Source: Novosphingobium sp. (lineage in GTDB: Bacteria > Pseudomonadota > Alphaproteobacteria > Sphingomonadales > Sphingomonadaceae). Taken from it: a stretch of DNA of 64,000 bases. Below, piece by piece: positions 17,233 to 28,007 of the stretch. A program made the position numbers and the translations under genes. Position 1 is the stretch's first letter, and every line of letters begins with the position of its first letter. The stretch covers positions 124,001-188,000 of the forward strand of contig NZ_JAPZQX010000004.1 of the NCBI RefSeq assembly GCF_027531025.1, in the 5' to 3' direction. The notes under the pieces were generated by a model. It was not told the DNA's origin, did no database searches, and was given only the letters and a program-made list of their open reading frames with translations.

Positions 17233-17604
17233 TCAGGGGCAGGGGTACTTCTTGATGAAGTAGTCGGCCATGGCGGCCTTCATCGTCAGCCCGGCCCGCT
17301 TGTCGGCAGGATAGGTGCGCAGGTGGGCCAGCACCTGGTCGGACGAGGGCCGCGCGCCCTTTGGCGGGCACGAGCTGGGCTTGCCTGCTGCGCGTTCGGC
17401 CTGCAGCCGCGCGCCATAGGCCTGCCCGGCCGCCTGGCCTTCGGCCCGCAGCAGCTTGATGTCTGGCGAGCCGAGCGCCATGAAACCCTTGGCCTTCAGC
17501 GCATCGGCCTTGGCCAGGAAGGTCGCGACCGACATGTCCCCGGTGGTGGCCAGGGCGGGGGCGGAAAACGCCAGCAGGGGCGCAAGCAGGGCAAGACGGC
17601 GCAT
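17233..17604 (-). CDS. Secreted Rap1a/Tai-like small protein
   Basis: A 123-residue exported protein: a signal peptide (MRRLALLAPLLAFSAPALA), then a helical domain with SVATFLAKADALKAKG, SPDIKLLRAEG, AYGARLQAERAAG, a Cys in SSCPPKG and a C-terminal YPCP Cys, likely one disulfide. The pattern resembles Rap1a/Tai immunity-fold proteins, which are often standalone in sphingomonads. No toxin gene is adjacent, so an immunity role is not supported here. ATG at 17604 was preferred over 17616. Confidence 0.5.
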   Translation of the reverse strand: MRRLALLAPLLAFSAPALATTGDMSVATFLAKADALKAKGFMALGSPDIKLLRAEGQAAGQAYGARLQAERAAGKPSSCPPKGARPSSDQVLAHLRTYPADKRAGLTMKAAMADYFIKKYPCP

Positions 17605-17701
17605 CGGGATCTCCATTATTCAGCACTGCCAAGATCGCTTGACCGCGCCGTGCTGGCAAGCCCATGAATGGCCGGTTCTTTCGGGGGGGGAGGAGTGGCC
17701 G

Positions 17702-18775
17702 ATGAGTGGCGGCGAGGTGATCGGCGATATTGCCCAAGGGGCGCTGACTGCTCGCGCCTTCGAGCCGGCCCATGGCGAAGCCGCTGATGACGGACACACC
17801 CATGAAAGCGCCTGCCTCAATTGCGGCACTGCGCTGGTAGGTCGGCATTGCCACGAATGCGGCCAGGCCGCCCATGTCCACAAGACGCTGCGGGCCTTCT
17901 TTCACGATCTGCTGCACGGGGTATTCCATTTCGAGGGCAAGGTCTGGCGCACCCTGCCCTTGCTGGCCTGGCGCCCGGGGCGGCTGACGCGCGAATATGT
18001 CGCCAGGCGGCGGGCCAGCTATGTCAGCCCGATCGCGCTGTTCCTGTTCGTGGTGTTCCTGACCTTTGCCGTGTTCAACGTGCTGGGCAATCCCATCAGC
18101 TTCGACAATCAGGGCGAGAACGTAGGGTTCGAGCGCGGCATCGGCGAGGCCGAGCAGGGCGCGGTGCTGGAACTGGACAAGGCCGAGCAGGCCCTGGCCG
18201 ACGCGCGCGCGGGCAAGGGCGGGAATGTGGCCCAGGCCGAACGCCAGGTTGCCTCAGCCCGTCAGGCGCTCACCGTGATCCGCGCGGCCAGGAATGGCCG
18301 CCTGCCTGACAATATCGCCAATGCCGACCGGCCGGCCGACCAGTCCGTGGTCGATGCGATCAACCGGGCCTGGGCCCATGCCCGCGAGAACCCCGAACTG
18401 ACGGTCTACAAGCTGCAGAACAGCGCCTACAAGTTCTCGTGGCTGCTGATTCCGCTGTCGGTGCCGTTCATGTGGCTGCTGTTTCCCTTCAGCCGCCGGT
18501 TTCACCTCTATGACCACACGGTCTTCGTCACCTACTCACTCAGCTTCATGCTGCTGCTGCTGGCGGTGATCAGCGTTTTGACGGTCTGGGCCGGGACCGG
18601 CGGGCTGGTCGCGGCGCTAATCGCCTATGCGCCGTTTCACATGTATCGCCAGCTACGCGATGCCTATGAGCTCTCGCGGTTCGGGGCCTGGTGGCGAACC
18701 TGGTTCCTCAGCGCCTTTGCCGTGCTGGCGCTGGGACTGTTTGCGACAGTGCTGACGCTGATGGTGGCCGCCTGA
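17702..18775 (+). CDS. DUF3667 zinc-ribbon membrane protein
   Basis: About 357 residues. An N-terminal zinc ribbon is formed by Cys38/Cys41 (CLNC) and Cys50/Cys53 (CHEC), followed by GQ. Then come a conserved hydrophilic segment (TLRAFFHDLLHG), RRRASYVSPIALFLF leading into a transmembrane helix, an Ala/Glu-rich coiled-coil-like periplasmic or cytosolic stretch (about 145-200), and three or four C-terminal membrane helices. This is the DUF3667 architecture; function is unknown. AGGAG lies six bases before ATG 17702, directly after a run of eight G. An in-frame upstream extension lacks homology. Confidence 0.8.
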   Translation: MSGGEVIGDIAQGALTARAFEPAHGEAADDGHTHESACLNCGTALVGRHCHECGQAAHVHKTLRAFFHDLLHGVFHFEGKVWRTLPLLAWRPGRLTREYVARRRASYVSPIALFLFVVFLTFAVFNVLGNPISFDNQGENVGFERGIGEAEQGAVLELDKAEQALADARAGKGGNVAQAERQVASARQALTVIRAARNGRLPDNIANADRPADQSVVDAINRAWAHARENPELTVYKLQNSAYKFSWLLIPLSVPFMWLLFPFSRRFHLYDHTVFVTYSLSFMLLLLAVISVLTVWAGTGGLVAALIAYAPFHMYRQLRDAYELSRFGAWWRTWFLSAFAVLALGLFATVLTLMVAA

Positions 18776-18805
18776 CGATCGGCGGACCACCATCGCTCCA
18801 GGAGA

Positions 18806-20737
<1,932 letters not shown>

Positions 20738-20762
20738 TCGCGTTGCGTCCTTTCGATGCCCT

Positions 20763-20790
20763 TATGTAGGCGCGCGAAGCTTAAGCGCAA
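20763..20790 (-). promoter_or_regulatory. Weak candidate ftsH promoter
   Basis: On the minus strand TTGCGC (20790-20785) and TACATA (20768-20763) are separated by 16 bases, about 26 bases before the ftsH start. Neither box is strong. It could be sigma-70-like or partly heat-shock-like. Confidence 0.3.
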
Positions 20791-20883
20791 GTTGGCGGCG
20801 ATCTGTGGGTAGCGTGGTGCGGCGGGTTGCGGGGCGGGGGGCTGGTCCGCACAACGGGCGCCTGGCAATTGCCCGGAGGATCG

Positions 20884-21987
20884 ATGCCCGCCTTCCCCAA
20901 CCGCTTTGCCGATTGGTCCGCCACCCCGGCGCGCCTGTTGCTGCTCGCCCTGGCCCTGTTGCTGGCCGCGAGCGCGCTAGTGCCGATCAAGGCCGCGCAC
21001 CAGGCCATCGCCACGCGCGGCCTGGTCGAGGCGATCACCGATCAGGCCAAGGCGGGCGAGGCCCGTCCGCGCGACGATGACCTGAAGGTCTATGACGCGG
21101 TGATCGAACGGCTGGGCAAGGGCGAAAACTATTACGAGCTGGTGGCCGAGGAACATCGCAAGGCGAGCTATCCGGTGAAGCCCGGCTTCGCCGTGCGGCT
21201 GCCGACGCTCGCCTATATCTCGGTCTGGCTGGGTGAGACCGGGCTGACCATCGCTGCTTTTGCCCTGCTGGGAGCGGTGGTCTGGGCCTGGTGGGTGCGC
21301 CTCGGTTCGGAACCGGGGCTCAAGCACTACCAGGCGATGGGCACGGCGCTGATCTTCCTGGGGGCCTCGCTGGGGCTCAACCGCTATTACTTTGCCCTCC
21401 ACGAGCTGTGGGCCGGGATGTTGCTGGCGCTGGCCATGGCGCTGCACCGGCCGGGGCAGAAATGGGGAGCGGCGCTGGCCGTTGCCGCCCTGGCCCTGGC
21501 GATTCGCGAACACGTGCTGCCCTTCGTGCTGCTGATGGGCGCGCTGGCGCTCTGGCGGCGGCACTGGCGCGAGGCTCTGGCCTGGGGCGCGCTGGTGGCG
21601 GCTTTTTTGGCTGGCCTTGCGCTGCATCATCATTTCGTCGCTTTGCAGGTGCTGCCGACCGACCAGCCTTCGCCCGCCTGGCTGGTGCTGCGCGGCCTGT
21701 CGGGCTTCCTGTCCAACGTGGTCCTGTCGGGCAACCTTCGGTTCCTGCCGCACTGGATCGCCGGACCGGCGGTGATGCTGATGATTTTCGGCTGGGCCGC
21801 GTGGAAGCATCCGAGCGGTGCCTTCGCTACCCTGCTGTTCCTGGGCTATGGCCTGGCCTTCATGATCGCCGGGCGGCCCGACAATTTCTATTGGGGCATG
21901 GTGATTGCCCCGCCGATGTACCTGGGGCTGGCGTTCGTGCCCGCTGGTCTTGCCGCGCTGTGGCAGGCGGCGCGGCTCAAATCCTAG
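20884..21987 (+). CDS. Polytopic membrane protein, GT-C glycosyltransferase-like
   Basis: About 367 residues. After a first membrane helix comes an external loop with an acidic DDDLKVYDAVIERL segment and YPVKPGFAVRLPTLAYI, then about eight more helices. An acidic loop after helix 1 is the hallmark of GT-C enzymes using polyprenyl-phosphate sugars, so a glycosyl- or mannosyltransferase-type role is plausible but not proven. GGAGG precedes ATG 20884; an in-frame start at 20827 is disfavoured. No polysaccharide genes are adjacent. Confidence 0.55.
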   Translation: MPAFPNRFADWSATPARLLLLALALLLAASALVPIKAAHQAIATRGLVEAITDQAKAGEARPRDDDLKVYDAVIERLGKGENYYELVAEEHRKASYPVKPGFAVRLPTLAYISVWLGETGLTIAAFALLGAVVWAWWVRLGSEPGLKHYQAMGTALIFLGASLGLNRYYFALHELWAGMLLALAMALHRPGQKWGAALAVAALALAIREHVLPFVLLMGALALWRRHWREALAWGALVAAFLAGLALHHHFVALQVLPTDQPSPAWLVLRGLSGFLSNVVLSGNLRFLPHWIAGPAVMLMIFGWAAWKHPSGAFATLLFLGYGLAFMIAGRPDNFYWGMVIAPPMYLGLAFVPAGLAALWQAARLKS

Positions 21988-22151
21988 AAATCGACTGCGA
22001 TCCCGTCGCGCACCCAGTCACCATAACGGGTGGGGGAAAGGCCATTCGGTTCCTCGCCCGGCTCGCCTGCCGCCGGCTTGGGGGCGGGATCGTTGCTCCA
22101 GTGCGGGGGCTTGGCGAAGGGCTTGGGCCGCTGGGTGGCGCGCTTGGTCAT
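21984..22151 (-). CDS. Succinate dehydrogenase assembly factor 4 family (DUF1674)
   Basis: A 55-residue protein ending in GLSPTRYGDWVRDGIAVDF, the hallmark C-terminal motif of SdhAF4/DUF1674 proteins, which aid flavinated SdhA assembly in mitochondria and alphaproteobacteria. The N-terminal half is Pro/Lys-rich and disordered. ATG at 22151 was chosen; an upstream start at 22199 would overlap the divergent methyltransferase start. Its stop overlaps that of the converging membrane protein gene. Confidence 0.85.
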   Translation of the reverse strand: MTKRATQRPKPFAKPPHWSNDPAPKPAAGEPGEEPNGLSPTRYGDWVRDGIAVDF

Positions 22152-22198
22152 GGCCCCTATCTGGCTATTCCTGGGCGCGGCGTCTAGAGGCCGAGGCA

Positions 22199-23434
22199 AT
22201 GGATATTCCCGGCCTACCCGCGCGCAAGGCTGCGCTGAAGCTGCTCGATGCCGTGCTGCGGCGCGGTGAAACGCTGGACCAGGCCGCGCAGCCCGCGCTC
22301 CAGGGCGTGCGCAGCGATGCCGACCGGGCGCTGGCGCGGGCGCTGGCGGGCGAGGCGCTGCGCTGGCTGACCGATCTCGATGCCCTGATCGACAGCGCGA
22401 CCCGGCAAGTCCTGCCCGACGATGCCAAGCCGCGCATGGCGCTGCGGCTCATGCTGGCGGGCTGGCTGCGGCTCGATACCCCGCCCCATGCCGTGATCGC
22501 CACCGGCCTGCCGCTGCTGGTGGGCGGGCCAAGGCGGCTGGCGCACGGGGTTTTCTCGACGCTGGTCAAGCGCGGCGTCAGCCTGCCCGCTGCACCCAGC
22601 CTGCCCGAGCCTGTGGCGCAGCGGTGGGGCGAACGCGCCGCCGCGATTGCCTCCGGTTTGGCGGTCCCGCCGCCGCTCGACCTGACCCTGCGCGATCCCG
22701 CCGCCACCGCCGAATGGGCCGAGCGGCTGGGCGGCATCAGCCTGCTGCCCGGCCATGTCCGGCTGGAACGCGGCACGGCGGTGGAGCGGCTGGAGGGGTT
22801 CCGTGAGGGGGCCTGGTGGGTGCAGGACCTTGCCGCCAGCTTGCCCGCGCGGCTGCTGGGGGAAGGGCCGGGACGGACCGCGCTGGACCTGTGCGCCGCG
22901 CCCGGCGGCAAGACCATGCAGCTGGCCGCCGCCGGGTGGCAGGTTACGGCGGTGGATAGCGGCGCCAAGCGGCTGCAGCGGATGCAGGAAAACCTGGCGC
23001 GCACCGATCTCGCCGCCACCCTGGTCCAGGCCGACGCCTTGGTCTGGGAGCCTGAGGGACAGTTCGATGCCGTGCTGCTCGATGCGCCCTGCACCGCCAC
23101 CGGCACCTGCCGCCGCCACCCGGACGTGCTGCACCGCATCGGCCCGCGCCAGATCGCCGAGCTGGCCGAACTGCAGGCGGCTCTGCTGACCCGCGCAACG
23201 CGCTGGGTGAAGCCGGGCGGGCGGCTGGTCTATGCCACCTGCTCGCTCGAACCGGCCGAGGGCGAGGAGCAGGCGCGACGCATTGCCCTGCCCGCCGATC
23301 CGATCCGCGCTGACGAGTTGCCCGCTGGCCTCGTTCCAACCGCAGCGGGCTGGCTCCGCACCGATCCGGGCATGCTGGCCGATGCGGGCGGGCTGGACGG
23401 CTTCTTTATCGCCCGCTGGCACTTGCCCTCCTGA
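22199..23434 (+). CDS. RsmB-type rRNA (cytosine-C5)-methyltransferase
   Basis: A 411-residue enzyme: an N-terminal NusB-like helical domain (ARKAALKLLDAVLRRGETLD) and a SAM-dependent m5C methyltransferase domain with motif I LDLCAAPGGKT, the catalytic-pair motifs DAPCTATGTCRRHPDV (motif IV Cys) and VYATCSLEPAEGEEQ (motif VI Cys). It most likely modifies 16S rRNA. The ATG at 22199 sets the NusB domain at the N-terminus; the frame is open further upstream but overlaps the sdhAF4 gene. Confidence 0.92.
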   Translation: MDIPGLPARKAALKLLDAVLRRGETLDQAAQPALQGVRSDADRALARALAGEALRWLTDLDALIDSATRQVLPDDAKPRMALRLMLAGWLRLDTPPHAVIATGLPLLVGGPRRLAHGVFSTLVKRGVSLPAAPSLPEPVAQRWGERAAAIASGLAVPPPLDLTLRDPAATAEWAERLGGISLLPGHVRLERGTAVERLEGFREGAWWVQDLAASLPARLLGEGPGRTALDLCAAPGGKTMQLAAAGWQVTAVDSGAKRLQRMQENLARTDLAATLVQADALVWEPEGQFDAVLLDAPCTATGTCRRHPDVLHRIGPRQIAELAELQAALLTRATRWVKPGGRLVYATCSLEPAEGEEQARRIALPADPIRADELPAGLVPTAAGWLRTDPGMLADAGGLDGFFIARWHLPS

Positions 23435-23476
23435 ACCAGGCTGCCACAACCGCCGGACCAGCTGTCCGGGGGATTC

Positions 23477-25609
23477 ATGCGCCACGCCATCATCTTTGCA
23501 GTCGCCGCGATCAGCTGCGCCGCGCCCGCCGTCGCCGCCTATCAGGCCGAGATCAAGCGCGACGACTGGGGCATCGCCCACATCTCCGGGCGGACCGATG
23601 CCGATGCGGTCTTCGGCATGATCTATGCCCAGGCCGAGGATGACTTCAACCGGATCGAGATGAATTACCTCACCAGCCTCGGCCGCCGCGCCGAGGCCGA
23701 GGGCGAGGCGCTGATCTGGCAGGACCTGCGTCAGCGGCTGTGGATCGATCCGGCCGCGCTCCAGGCGGAATACCGGCGCAGCCCGGCCTGGCTGAAGCAG
23801 CTGATGGATGCCTGGGCCGCCGGGCTGAACCAGTACCTGGCCGATCATCCGGCGGTGAAGCCCAGGGTCATCACCCGGTTCGAACCGTGGATGGCGCTGT
23901 CCTTTTCCGAAGGTTCGATCGGCGGCGATATCGAGCGGGTCTCACTCAGCCAGCTGCAAGCCTTCTACACTGGGCAGCCGGTGGCGCGGACTGCCCGGGA
24001 ACGCGGACTGGTGCAGGAGGAGCCGCTGGGTTCGAACGGTTTTGTCATCGCCCCGTCGCACAGCGCCAGCGGCCATCCGCTATTGCTGATCAATCCGCAC
24101 ACCAGCTTCTTCTTCCGGTCCGAACAGAAGGTCACCAGCGGTCAGGGGCTCAACGCCTATGGCGCGGCCACCTGGGGGCAGTTCTTCATCTATCAGGGGT
24201 TCAACCAGCACGCCGGATGGATGCACACGTCGAGCGGGGTCGACAATGTCGATGAGTTTGCACTGGTTGTGAATCGCCAGCGCGACGGAACCTTGACCTA
24301 TCGCTTCGGCCAGCAGCAGCGGCCGGTGGCGGCAAAGCCGATCACGCTGGCCTATCGCAGGGCCGACGGCTCCCTGGGGCAGCGCACCTTCACCACCTAT
24401 GCCACGCATCACGGGCCGATCGTGCGCAGCGAGGCCGGCAAGTGGATCGCGCTGGCCCTGATGCATCGCCCGGTCGCGACGCTGGAGCAGAGCTTCCTGC
24501 GTACCAAGGTGCGCGACCTGGCGGGTTTCCGCCGGGTGGCAGAGCGCAAGGCCAATTCCAGCAACAACACCCTGTTTGCCAGCAGCAAGGGCGAAGTGGC
24601 GCTGTTCGTGCCGCAGTTCATGCCGCGCCGGGATGACCGCTTTGACTATACCCGTCCGGTTGATGGCAACGATCCGGCCACGGCCTGGCAGGGGCTGCAC
24701 CGGCTGGATGAACTGCCGCAGGTGGTCAATCCGGCCAACGGCTGGGCGATGAACGTCAACGATGGACCGTGGTGGGCGGCCGGTGCGGATAGTCCGAAGC
24801 GGGAGGCCTACCCGCGCTACCTCGATACCTTCGGGGAAGAACCGCGCACGAGCCACGCGATCCGGGTGCTCTCGCAGACCCGGCGCTTCACGCTCGATAG
24901 CCTGACGGCTGCGGCCCACGATCCCTGGCTGCCCGGCTTTGCCCAGCTGATCCCCAAGCTGGTCAAGGCGCATGAACGCGCACCCTCACCCGATCGCGCC
25001 GAAGCGGTGGCCCTGCTGGCCGGTTGGGACAACCGCGCCGGGCTGGATTCGGTCGAGACCAGCCTGGCGGTGTTCTGGGGCGATGCGCTGTGGGCGCGCA
25101 GTGCGGCTGCCGCCAATGACGAGCGGATCGAGGTGGAGGACTGGATTGCCACCCGCGCCAGCGATGCCGAGATGCTGGCCGCGTTGGACGAAGCTCTGGC
25201 CCGGCTGAAGGCCGATTTCGGTTCGTGGCGGGTGCCGTGGGGCGAAATCAACCGGTACCAACGCAACGACGGTGCGGTGGTGCAGCGATACGACGATGCG
25301 AAACCCAGCACGGCCATTCCCTTTGCCTCGGCCAACTGGGGCGCACTGGCCTCGTTCCGGGCCGAACGGCAACCCGGCACGAAGCGCTATTACGGCTTTC
25401 ACGGCAACAGCTTCGTCGCCGTGGTGGAATTCGGCCAGCGGGTAAAGGCGCGTGCGGTGATGGTTGGCGGGCAGAGCGGCGATCCGGCCTCGGCCCACTT
25501 CAACGACCAGATCGGCCGCTATGCTGCGGGGAATTTGCGCCCGGTTTACTTCTATCCCGAGGACCTGGCCGGCAAGGTCAGGTCCAGCAAGACCGTGCGC
25601 GGGGATTAG
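23477..25609 (+). CDS. Penicillin acylase family (Ntn-hydrolase) secreted acylase
   Basis: A 710-residue periplasmic precursor with a signal peptide (about 1-20). The alpha subunit region comes first, then the autoproteolytic junction LG|SNGF with predicted nucleophile Ser186, then the beta subunit. Supporting segments are IKRDDWGIAHISG, LLINPHTSF and GWMHTSSGVDNVDEF. Family members cleave amides such as beta-lactam side chains, acyl-homoserine lactones or lipopeptides (aculeacin-acylase branch). The substrate cannot be told here. No luxI/luxR genes are nearby. Confidence 0.88.
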   Translation: MRHAIIFAVAAISCAAPAVAAYQAEIKRDDWGIAHISGRTDADAVFGMIYAQAEDDFNRIEMNYLTSLGRRAEAEGEALIWQDLRQRLWIDPAALQAEYRRSPAWLKQLMDAWAAGLNQYLADHPAVKPRVITRFEPWMALSFSEGSIGGDIERVSLSQLQAFYTGQPVARTARERGLVQEEPLGSNGFVIAPSHSASGHPLLLINPHTSFFFRSEQKVTSGQGLNAYGAATWGQFFIYQGFNQHAGWMHTSSGVDNVDEFALVVNRQRDGTLTYRFGQQQRPVAAKPITLAYRRADGSLGQRTFTTYATHHGPIVRSEAGKWIALALMHRPVATLEQSFLRTKVRDLAGFRRVAERKANSSNNTLFASSKGEVALFVPQFMPRRDDRFDYTRPVDGNDPATAWQGLHRLDELPQVVNPANGWAMNVNDGPWWAAGADSPKREAYPRYLDTFGEEPRTSHAIRVLSQTRRFTLDSLTAAAHDPWLPGFAQLIPKLVKAHERAPSPDRAEAVALLAGWDNRAGLDSVETSLAVFWGDALWARSAAAANDERIEVEDWIATRASDAEMLAALDEALARLKADFGSWRVPWGEINRYQRNDGAVVQRYDDAKPSTAIPFASANWGALASFRAERQPGTKRYYGFHGNSFVAVVEFGQRVKARAVMVGGQSGDPASAHFNDQIGRYAAGNLRPVYFYPEDLAGKVRSSKTVRGD

Positions 25610-26154
25610 CCCTTCAGCTTTTCCGCAAAGCCCTTTTGCAGCTTGGCCAGCTTGGGCGGGATCACGGCCAGGCAATAGGGGTTCCGCTGGCCTTCGCCCT
25701 GCCAGTATTCCTGGTGATAGTCCTCGGCCGGATACCATTCAGCCCCCTGGACCCCTTCGGAAAACCCTTCGATGGTCGTCACGGCCTGCTGGCCCGGATG
25801 GGCGGCATTCCAGCGGGCGATCCCGGCCGCGCACTCGGCGCGCTGGTCCTCGTTGAGGGGGAACAGCGCGGTCCGGTATTGGGTGCCGATGTCATTGCCC
25901 TGGCGGTTCAATTGCGTCGGATCGTGGGTGCCCATGTGGATGTCGAGCAGGTCCGCGAACGAGACCACGGCCGGATCGAAGGTGATGCGGATCGCCTCGG
26001 CATGGCCGGTCTCGCCGGTGCAGACTGCCTTGTAGGTGGGGTGCGGCACGGTCCCGCCGATATAGCCGCTTTCCACCGCGCTGACCCCGGCGATCGAGCG
26101 GAATACCGCCTCGGTGCACCAGAAACACCCGCCCGCGAAGATTGCCTCAGCCAT
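25606..26154 (-). CDS. msrA: Peptide-methionine (S)-S-oxide reductase MsrA
   Basis: A 182-residue repair enzyme reducing methionine-S-sulfoxide. The catalytic motif GGCFWCTEAVF lies at residues 8-18 (Cys10), followed by GYIGG, HAEAIRITFDP, MGTHDPTQLNRQGNDIGTQY and AEDYHQEYW. ATG at 26154 matches homologues; the open frame extends upstream without similarity. Its stop overlaps that of the acylase gene tail to tail. Confidence 0.95.
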   Translation of the reverse strand: MAEAIFAGGCFWCTEAVFRSIAGVSAVESGYIGGTVPHPTYKAVCTGETGHAEAIRITFDPAVVSFADLLDIHMGTHDPTQLNRQGNDIGTQYRTALFPLNEDQRAECAAGIARWNAAHPGQQAVTTIEGFSEGVQGAEWYPAEDYHQEYWQGEGQRNPYCLAVIPPKLAKLQKGFAEKLKG

Positions 26155-26269
26155 GTCGATCCGTCCTTGTTCGGTTGTCTCGTGCAGATAGGTCTGAAGG
26201 ACCGCCTTGTCATCTGGCCCTTTGGCCCTAATTTCAGCGCCATTATCCCCCAGGAGAGGAAACCTACCG

Positions 26270-27124
26270 ATGCGCCGTGCTGCCCCCCTGTTTATTGCTG
26301 CCTTGTCTCTGGCCGTGCCTTCCGCTGCGGCCCTGGCCAAGCCGACGGCTGCCCAGACCAAGGCGATGAAGGCCGAACTGGCTGCCGCTGTCGCTGATCC
26401 CAAGCGCGACAAGGACAAGGCCCGCGACCAGTATCGTCGCCCGGCCGAAACGCTGACCTTCTTCCAGGTCGCGCCCGACATGAAGGTGGGCGAATATGCC
26501 CCCGGTGGTGAATGGTATTCGCGCCTGCTGGGCCTCTATCTGGGCGGCAAGGGCCAGCTCGTCGGCCTGTACTTCAACCCCGCCGCCGGTCCGTTCAGCG
26601 AGAACGCGCAGAAGGGCATCCGCGATGGCGCGGCCAAGTATCCGGCCGATGTCGCCGCCGCCTCCGGCTTTCCGGCGGACCGGTTCAAGGGCTATACCCT
26701 CGATGCCGTGCCTGCCGCAGAAAAGGGCACCTTCGATCGCATCCTGATCATGCGGATGATGCACAACCTGACCCGCTGGAACATCGCCGACAGCGAAGTC
26801 AAGGCAATGCGTGAGCTGCTGAAGCCGGATGGCATGATCGGGATCGAGCAGCACCGCGCCAGGCCTGACGCACCCCACAGCTATGCCGATGGCAGCAAGG
26901 GCTACATGCGCGAGGTCGACGTGATCAAGTTCATGGAAGTGAACGGCTTCACCTTCGTCGGCAAGAGCGAGGCCAATGCCAACAAGAAGGACCCTGCTAA
27001 CTGGGAAGGCGGGGTCTGGACCCTGCCGCCGATGCTGCGCGGCGCCAAGGAAGAGGACAAGGCCCGCCTCCAAGCAATTGGCGAGACCGACCGGATGACG
27101 CTGCTTTTCCGCAAGCGTCCGTGA
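26270..27124 (+). CDS. Exported class I SAM-methyltransferase-like protein (COG4798 type)
   Basis: A 284-residue protein with a clear signal peptide (MRRAAPLFIAALSLAVPSAAALA). After a helix of charged residues comes a Rossmann-like methyltransferase core: motif I region KVGEYAPGGEWYSRLL, then YTLDAVPAAEKGTFDRILIMRMMHN and a MRELLKPDGMIGIEQH strand. The glycine motif is degenerate (GGE rather than GxG). COG4798 members are predicted methyltransferases that commonly carry signal peptides; how SAM would be supplied outside the cytoplasm is unclear. AGGAGAGG lies upstream of the ATG. Confidence 0.75.
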   Translation: MRRAAPLFIAALSLAVPSAAALAKPTAAQTKAMKAELAAAVADPKRDKDKARDQYRRPAETLTFFQVAPDMKVGEYAPGGEWYSRLLGLYLGGKGQLVGLYFNPAAGPFSENAQKGIRDGAAKYPADVAAASGFPADRFKGYTLDAVPAAEKGTFDRILIMRMMHNLTRWNIADSEVKAMRELLKPDGMIGIEQHRARPDAPHSYADGSKGYMREVDVIKFMEVNGFTFVGKSEANANKKDPANWEGGVWTLPPMLRGAKEEDKARLQAIGETDRMTLLFRKRP

Positions 27125-27140
27125 TGATAGGGGCGGCGGC

Positions 27141-28004
27141 ATGAGCACGCTGACTGTCGCCGCCCTGCAATTGCCGCTCGGGTCCTCGATCGAGGCCGAG
27201 AACATTGCTGCCGTTACCGCGCTGGTCGAGGCGGCGGCCGGGCAGGGCGCGCAGGTGATCCTGCCGCCCGAGCTCTTTTCCGGGCCCTATTTCTGCAAGG
27301 TTGAGGACGAGGCGCTGTTCGCGCTGGCCCGCCCGACGGCCGAACACCCCTCGGTGATCGCCATGCGCGCCCTGGCGGCGAAGCTTAAGGTCGCGATCCC
27401 GACCAGCTTTTTCGAGCGCGACGGGCACCACTATTACAACACGCTGGCCTGGATCGATCCGGATGGGGAAATCCAGGGCACCTATCGCAAGAGCCACATC
27501 CCCGATGGGCCGGGCTATGAGGAAAAGTACTATTTCCGCCCCGGCAACGATGGCTTCAAGGTCTGGAATGCCTTCGGCCACAAGCTGGGCGTCGGCATCT
27601 GCTGGGACCAGTGGTACCCCGAATGTGCCCGCGTGATGGCCCTGCTGGGCGCCGAAGCGCTGTTCTATCCGACCGCCATCGGCACCGAACCCTACGATGC
27701 CGAACTCGACACCAGCCGGATGTGGCGCCGCGCGATGCAGGGCCATGCCGTGTCGAACTGCCTGCCGGTGATCGCCGCCAACCGGATCGGGACCGAGGAT
27801 GGCCCCAATGGCGGTCAATGCTTTTACGGCCACTCCTTCATCGCCGACGAATGGGGCGATCTGGTCGAGGAATTCGGCGCAGGGGAAACCGGCGTGCTGG
27901 TCCACCGGCTGGACCTGGCCCGCGCCGCCACGCATCGCGCCGGCATGGGCTTCTTCCGCGATCGCCGCCCGCAGCTTTACGGCCGGATCGCGCAGGACAT
28001 CTGA
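27141..28004 (+). CDS. aguB: N-carbamoylputrescine amidase
   Basis: A 287-residue nitrilase-superfamily enzyme converting N-carbamoylputrescine to putrescine, CO2 and ammonia. The catalytic triad is visible: Glu44 (LPPELF), Lys117 (YRKSHIPDGPGYEEKYYF) and Cys154 (GICWDQWYPE). The last two stretches are characteristic of AguB rather than of other carbon-nitrogen hydrolases. Agmatine deiminase (aguA), its usual partner, is not adjacent. It is followed after three bases by folK. Confidence 0.9.
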   Translation: MSTLTVAALQLPLGSSIEAENIAAVTALVEAAAGQGAQVILPPELFSGPYFCKVEDEALFALARPTAEHPSVIAMRALAAKLKVAIPTSFFERDGHHYYNTLAWIDPDGEIQGTYRKSHIPDGPGYEEKYYFRPGNDGFKVWNAFGHKLGVGICWDQWYPECARVMALLGAEALFYPTAIGTEPYDAELDTSRMWRRAMQGHAVSNCLPVIAANRIGTEDGPNGGQCFYGHSFIADEWGDLVEEFGAGETGVLVHRLDLARAATHRAGMGFFRDRRPQLYGRIAQDI

Positions 28005-28007
28005 CCC

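Noticed and set aside
17233..17604. A toxin-immunity locus around the Rap1a/Tai-like protein
   Set aside because: No effector, secretion or toxin gene is adjacent; such proteins are often isolated in this lineage.
23477..25609. Assignment of the acylase as a quorum-quenching AHL acylase
   Set aside because: Only the Ntn-acylase family is supported; no signalling genes or diagnostic residues settle the substrate.
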